Shown here piece by piece: positions 49,808-52,145 of a stretch of 52,145 nucleotides of DNA. Within the stretch, counting starts at the first letter, position 1, and each line of letters opens with the position of its first letter. The notes below the pieces were generated by a model, which worked only from the letters and a program-made list of their open reading frames with translations, was not told the origin of the DNA and made no database searches. The translations under genes and the position numbers were made by a program. Source of the stretch: a virus; the IMG/VR virus record IMGVR_UViG_3300009285_001772, positions 1 to 52,145 of that record; one strand, 5' to 3'.

Positions 49808-50682
49808 CTCCTTATGCCCAATTTGTCAAAAGACTCCCATCCTGGCTTTATAAAATCTCAGGACAATTCTACATCAAAAAAGATTTCCCTCGCCACATTT
49901 TTATCGAAACAACAGCTTCCTGTCAGCTTAAATGTAGCTATTGTCCAAGGCAACAAATCAGCGAAAATATGGATTTTGGACTCTTTCGGAAAATTGTCGA
50001 TGAGGCTAGTCAATATGGATCTCGAAGCTTTAGCTTACACCTTTTTGGTGAACCGCTCCTATATCCCAGCTTCTTTGAAGCTGTCCGTTACATCAAACAG
50101 AGGAATAAAAGCAACACTGTCCTTATTACCACGAATGGGCTTAAACTCAATGAGTGCATCGACGATTTTATATCTTGTGGGATTGACCAGACTTACTGGA
50201 CATGGCGACCAGAAACAAAGTTTAGAGAGTCCACCTTACTGAAACTTAGGAAATGGAAAAGATTTAGAGTTCGTTTTATAAATGAAATTACACCGAAGAG
50301 GATACTTGAGAAATGGTCGGATTGGCCAAACATAGAAAAAAGAAGGATGCACAATTTTGGAGGATGGATAAATCTCCTAAAATTTCAGAAACAAAATGTT
50401 CATTCTGTTTTAGGGAATTCAATAGACCGTTGGCCATGTTATCATCTTTGGCTCGCTCCTGCGGTTGCTTGGAACGGGAAATTTCTTATGTGCTGTTCAG
50501 ATCCTCACCAGAAAGAAGTATTTGGAGATATAAACAGAGAAAGTATTTCAGATTGTTGGAAAAAACTAGAAAAAGTGAAACAATCTCATCTAAAAGGTGA
50601 GTACAAAGGAATATGTGAAAAATGCGATGTTTGGAAAGTTTACCCAGATTTGTTCTTCAAATTCCAAAAAAAAGTATCTTAG
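49792..50682 (+). CDS. Radical SAM/SPASM protein
   Basis: 296 residues. Radical SAM motif C44-x3-C48-x2-C51 (ASCQLKCSYC), LHLFGEPLLYP, VLITTNGLKL, then a C-terminal SPASM-type region with C216, C234, C235, C275 and C278 (PCYHLW, GKFLMCCSDP, FGDINRESI, GICEKCDVW). SPASM enzymes carry extra Fe-S clusters and act on peptides or on sugars/aminoglycosides. In this setting a sugar substrate is plausible; no precursor peptide gene is evident. ATG at 49792. Confidence 0.92.
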   Translation: MLLQVTPYAQFVKRLPSWLYKISGQFYIKKDFPRHIFIETTASCQLKCSYCPRQQISENMDFGLFRKIVDEASQYGSRSFSLHLFGEPLLYPSFFEAVRYIKQRNKSNTVLITTNGLKLNECIDDFISCGIDQTYWTWRPETKFRESTLLKLRKWKRFRVRFINEITPKRILEKWSDWPNIEKRRMHNFGGWINLLKFQKQNVHSVLGNSIDRWPCYHLWLAPAVAWNGKFLMCCSDPHQKEVFGDINRESISDCWKKLEKVKQSHLKGEYKGICEKCDVWKVYPDLFFKFQKKVS

Positions 50683-50703
50683 ACTAGATCTCAAAATTAA
50701 AAG

Positions 50704-51339
50704 ATGGTAAAAACAATGGAATTTGTTCTACCTACAATTATTAAAAACAGTATTCAAACTTATTCTCTTGTTCCTAAAAATTCAACAGTTCTTGATGTAG
50801 GAGGTGGAGATGGAACAAAAGCAAAAAAACTTTATCCAGATTCAAAAATCTTTACTATTGACATAAAAAATGGTTGGAATGTTATGGAGAAAGGGTTACC
50901 TGAAGGAGATTGGGATGTTATTCTAGCCAATCATTTTATAGAACATATAAGTAATCCTGATTACTTCTTAGATCAATGCAAAAAGATTATGAGAGAAAAT
51001 ACAATATTGGATATTGGGACACCAAACCTAGTGGCTTGGTTCAACCGGATGACTTTCTTATTTGGTTATATTCCTCATTCAATGGAATTATCTACTAAAT
51101 TTAATGTTGGAAAGCCTTTTGATTGGAACAATGAGGAACTTGGTGGGCACATCTACGTACATAGTTTAAGATCACTTAAAGAACTCCTAATTAATCATGG
51201 GTTTGAGATAATAACAGTAATCGGGGAGTGTTCAACATTCAAGTGTAGTCCTGTAATACTCACTTTAGATAAGATTATTACATTTATTAATCCAAATCTT
51301 TCATCAGCCATAAGAGTTAAATGCACTATCTCTTCTTAG
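50704..51339 (+). CDS. Class I SAM methyltransferase
   Basis: 211 residues with motif I STVLDVGGGDGTKA (27-40), TIDIKNGW, DVILANHFIEHI, then TPNLVAWFNRMTFLFGY and HIYVHSLRSLKELL, the common layout of glycan-cluster methyltransferases. It overlaps the next membrane-protein gene by 19 bases. Third methyltransferase of the island. Confidence 0.85.
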   Translation: MVKTMEFVLPTIIKNSIQTYSLVPKNSTVLDVGGGDGTKAKKLYPDSKIFTIDIKNGWNVMEKGLPEGDWDVILANHFIEHISNPDYFLDQCKKIMRENTILDIGTPNLVAWFNRMTFLFGYIPHSMELSTKFNVGKPFDWNNEELGGHIYVHSLRSLKELLINHGFEIITVIGECSTFKCSPVILTLDKIITFINPNLSSAIRVKCTISS

Positions 51340-52145
51340 TTTTATACTGGATAATATTCTGGCAGAAATTTCTATGGAATCCTTATCTTTTATGTACATC
51401 AGAGATAGCTTCTACATTCTTTCCGCATTGGCGTTGGATGGGAAATCAATTAAGACAAGGAATTTTTCCTTCTCAAGATAATATTTATTACAAACTACCA
51501 GGCTCAATTCCTTTTTTAGCTACATTTTATCCACCCAATCTTATCTCAGCATGGTTTGGGTCATTTCTTAAAGAAGATCATGCTTTTAAGCTCTATGCCT
51601 ATATGATAATAGGCCATTTTTTATTATGTTCTATCTTTGCTTATCAGCTATTTGGTAACTTATTTGGAGCCATCACACTTGCTTATGCTGGCTATTGCAT
51701 TAAGCCTAATACTCCCACTTTTGTATTCTCTGCTACATGGGTTCCTTTGGCTTTACAAGGAAGTTCAATTGGATGGGCTATGGCATTGTTTGGAGGATAC
51801 TATCCGATACTGGTTTATATATTACCCATCGTAGCCTTCTTACAACCAATTAGTTTTATAACAGGTATGCTTATAGCAACACCACAACTTATACCGTTCT
51901 TGGGATACTTTAAAAGGTCAATCAGGGTTAAGGAAAAAGTGGACATAAACTTTGGGAGAGTTCCTTGGTGGAAATTAGCAGACTTAATTAATCCGATTAG
52001 AAATATCAATACTACCAATGGTGTTCTATATCCAGAAATGATGATGTATATGGGAATTGCTCCGTTAATTATTTTTTCTTGGTCTTACTGGCATATTTCT
52101 TTGATAATTGGGCTTCTAATAGCCTGCGGACTACTACCACCAATA
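51321..52145 (+). CDS. YfhO-like polytopic membrane protein, 5' part (continues at 78-353)
   Basis: ATG at 51321. The frame stays open to the end of the window and continues across the join to 353, giving 366 residues. Start MHYLFLVLYWIIFWQKFLW, then WRWMGNQLRQGIFPSQDN, FLATFYPPNLISAWFG and HAFKLYAYMIIGHFLL, a pattern like the N-terminus of YfhO/GT-C-type membrane proteins (a luminal loop followed by FxPPN). About 8 hydrophobic segments in all. It could use the polyprenyl-linked sugar made by the DPM1-like protein. The function is inferred. Confidence 0.65.
   Translation, partial: MHYLFLVLYWIIFWQKFLWNPYLLCTSEIASTFFPHWRWMGNQLRQGIFPSQDNIYYKLPGSIPFLATFYPPNLISAWFGSFLKEDHAFKLYAYMIIGHFLLCSIFAYQLFGNLFGAITLAYAGYCIKPNTPTFVFSATWVPLALQGSSIGWAMALFGGYYPILVYILPIVAFLQPISFITGMLIATPQLIPFLGYFKRSIRVKEKVDINFGRVPWWKLADLINPIRNINTTNGVLYPEMMMYMGIAPLIIFSWSYWHISLIIGLLIACGLLPPI
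52069..52145. repeat. Terminal direct repeat, right copy
   Basis: Identical to positions 1-77; see the left copy. Both copies are the same genomic place, inside the polytopic membrane protein gene. Confidence 0.95.

Overview
This window looks like one complete, circularly closed genome of an uncultivated tailed phage with podovirus-like (short-tail) morphology. The first 77 bases (1-77) recur exactly as the last 77 (52069-52145), and a membrane-protein gene reads in frame across that join, so the unique genome is about 52,068 bp. The DNA is AT-rich, genes are tightly packed with many ATGA, TAATG or 4-20 bp overlaps, and TAA, TAG and TGA all serve as stops (bacterial code). The host cannot be read from the sequence. 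No integrase, DNA polymerase, primase, RNA polymerase or tRNA was found.

Layout. (1) Minus strand, 2277-16845: an early/replication-recombination module read leftward from sigma70-like promoters at 16876-16903, 15676-15705, 15197-15225 and 13663-13692. In order of transcription it holds small conserved phage proteins, a zinc-finger/PD-(D/E)XK-like protein, an HTH protein, a RepA-like hexameric helicase, an iteron-like origin candidate (13737-13888), a lytic transglycosylase, an Fe-S PD-(D/E)XK nuclease, a small membrane protein with an SPFH/Band 7 protein, a Sak4-like annealing ATPase, a DUF669-like protein, a RusA resolvase, an alanine-repeat Imm-5-like protein, a solitary C5 cytosine methyltransferase, a DUF6745-like protein with 38 tetrapeptide repeats, and an orphan radical SAM protein. 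(2) 16904-17347: divergent regulatory gap. (3) Plus strand, 17348-40861: packaging and virion genes (TerL, TerS-like, portal, scaffold-like, decoration-like protein, major capsid), a run of beta-rich receptor-binding/tail proteins, a lysis cassette, an adaptor, a nozzle-like protein carrying nested LamG domains, and internal/ejection proteins, two of which share an HExxH/HExxE domain. (4) Plus strand, 40919 through the join to 2253: about 13.4 kb (roughly a quarter of the genome) of cargo with its own promoter. It encodes a TMTC-like GT-C protein with TPRs, four GT2 glycosyltransferases, a YfhO-like polytopic protein, a NodB-type deacetylase, three SAM methyltransferases, three radical SAM enzymes (two with B12-binding-like N-termini, one with SPASM) and a GroES-like co-chaperonin.

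The early and virion modules are recognisable phage biology. The cargo island is the most unusual part. Its gene content resembles a cell-surface glycan assembly or modification locus, and the best inference is that the phage remodels host surface glycans, for example for superinfection exclusion or receptor masking. The specific substrate cannot be deduced. Function calls rest on motifs and remembered family patterns; no database search was possible.
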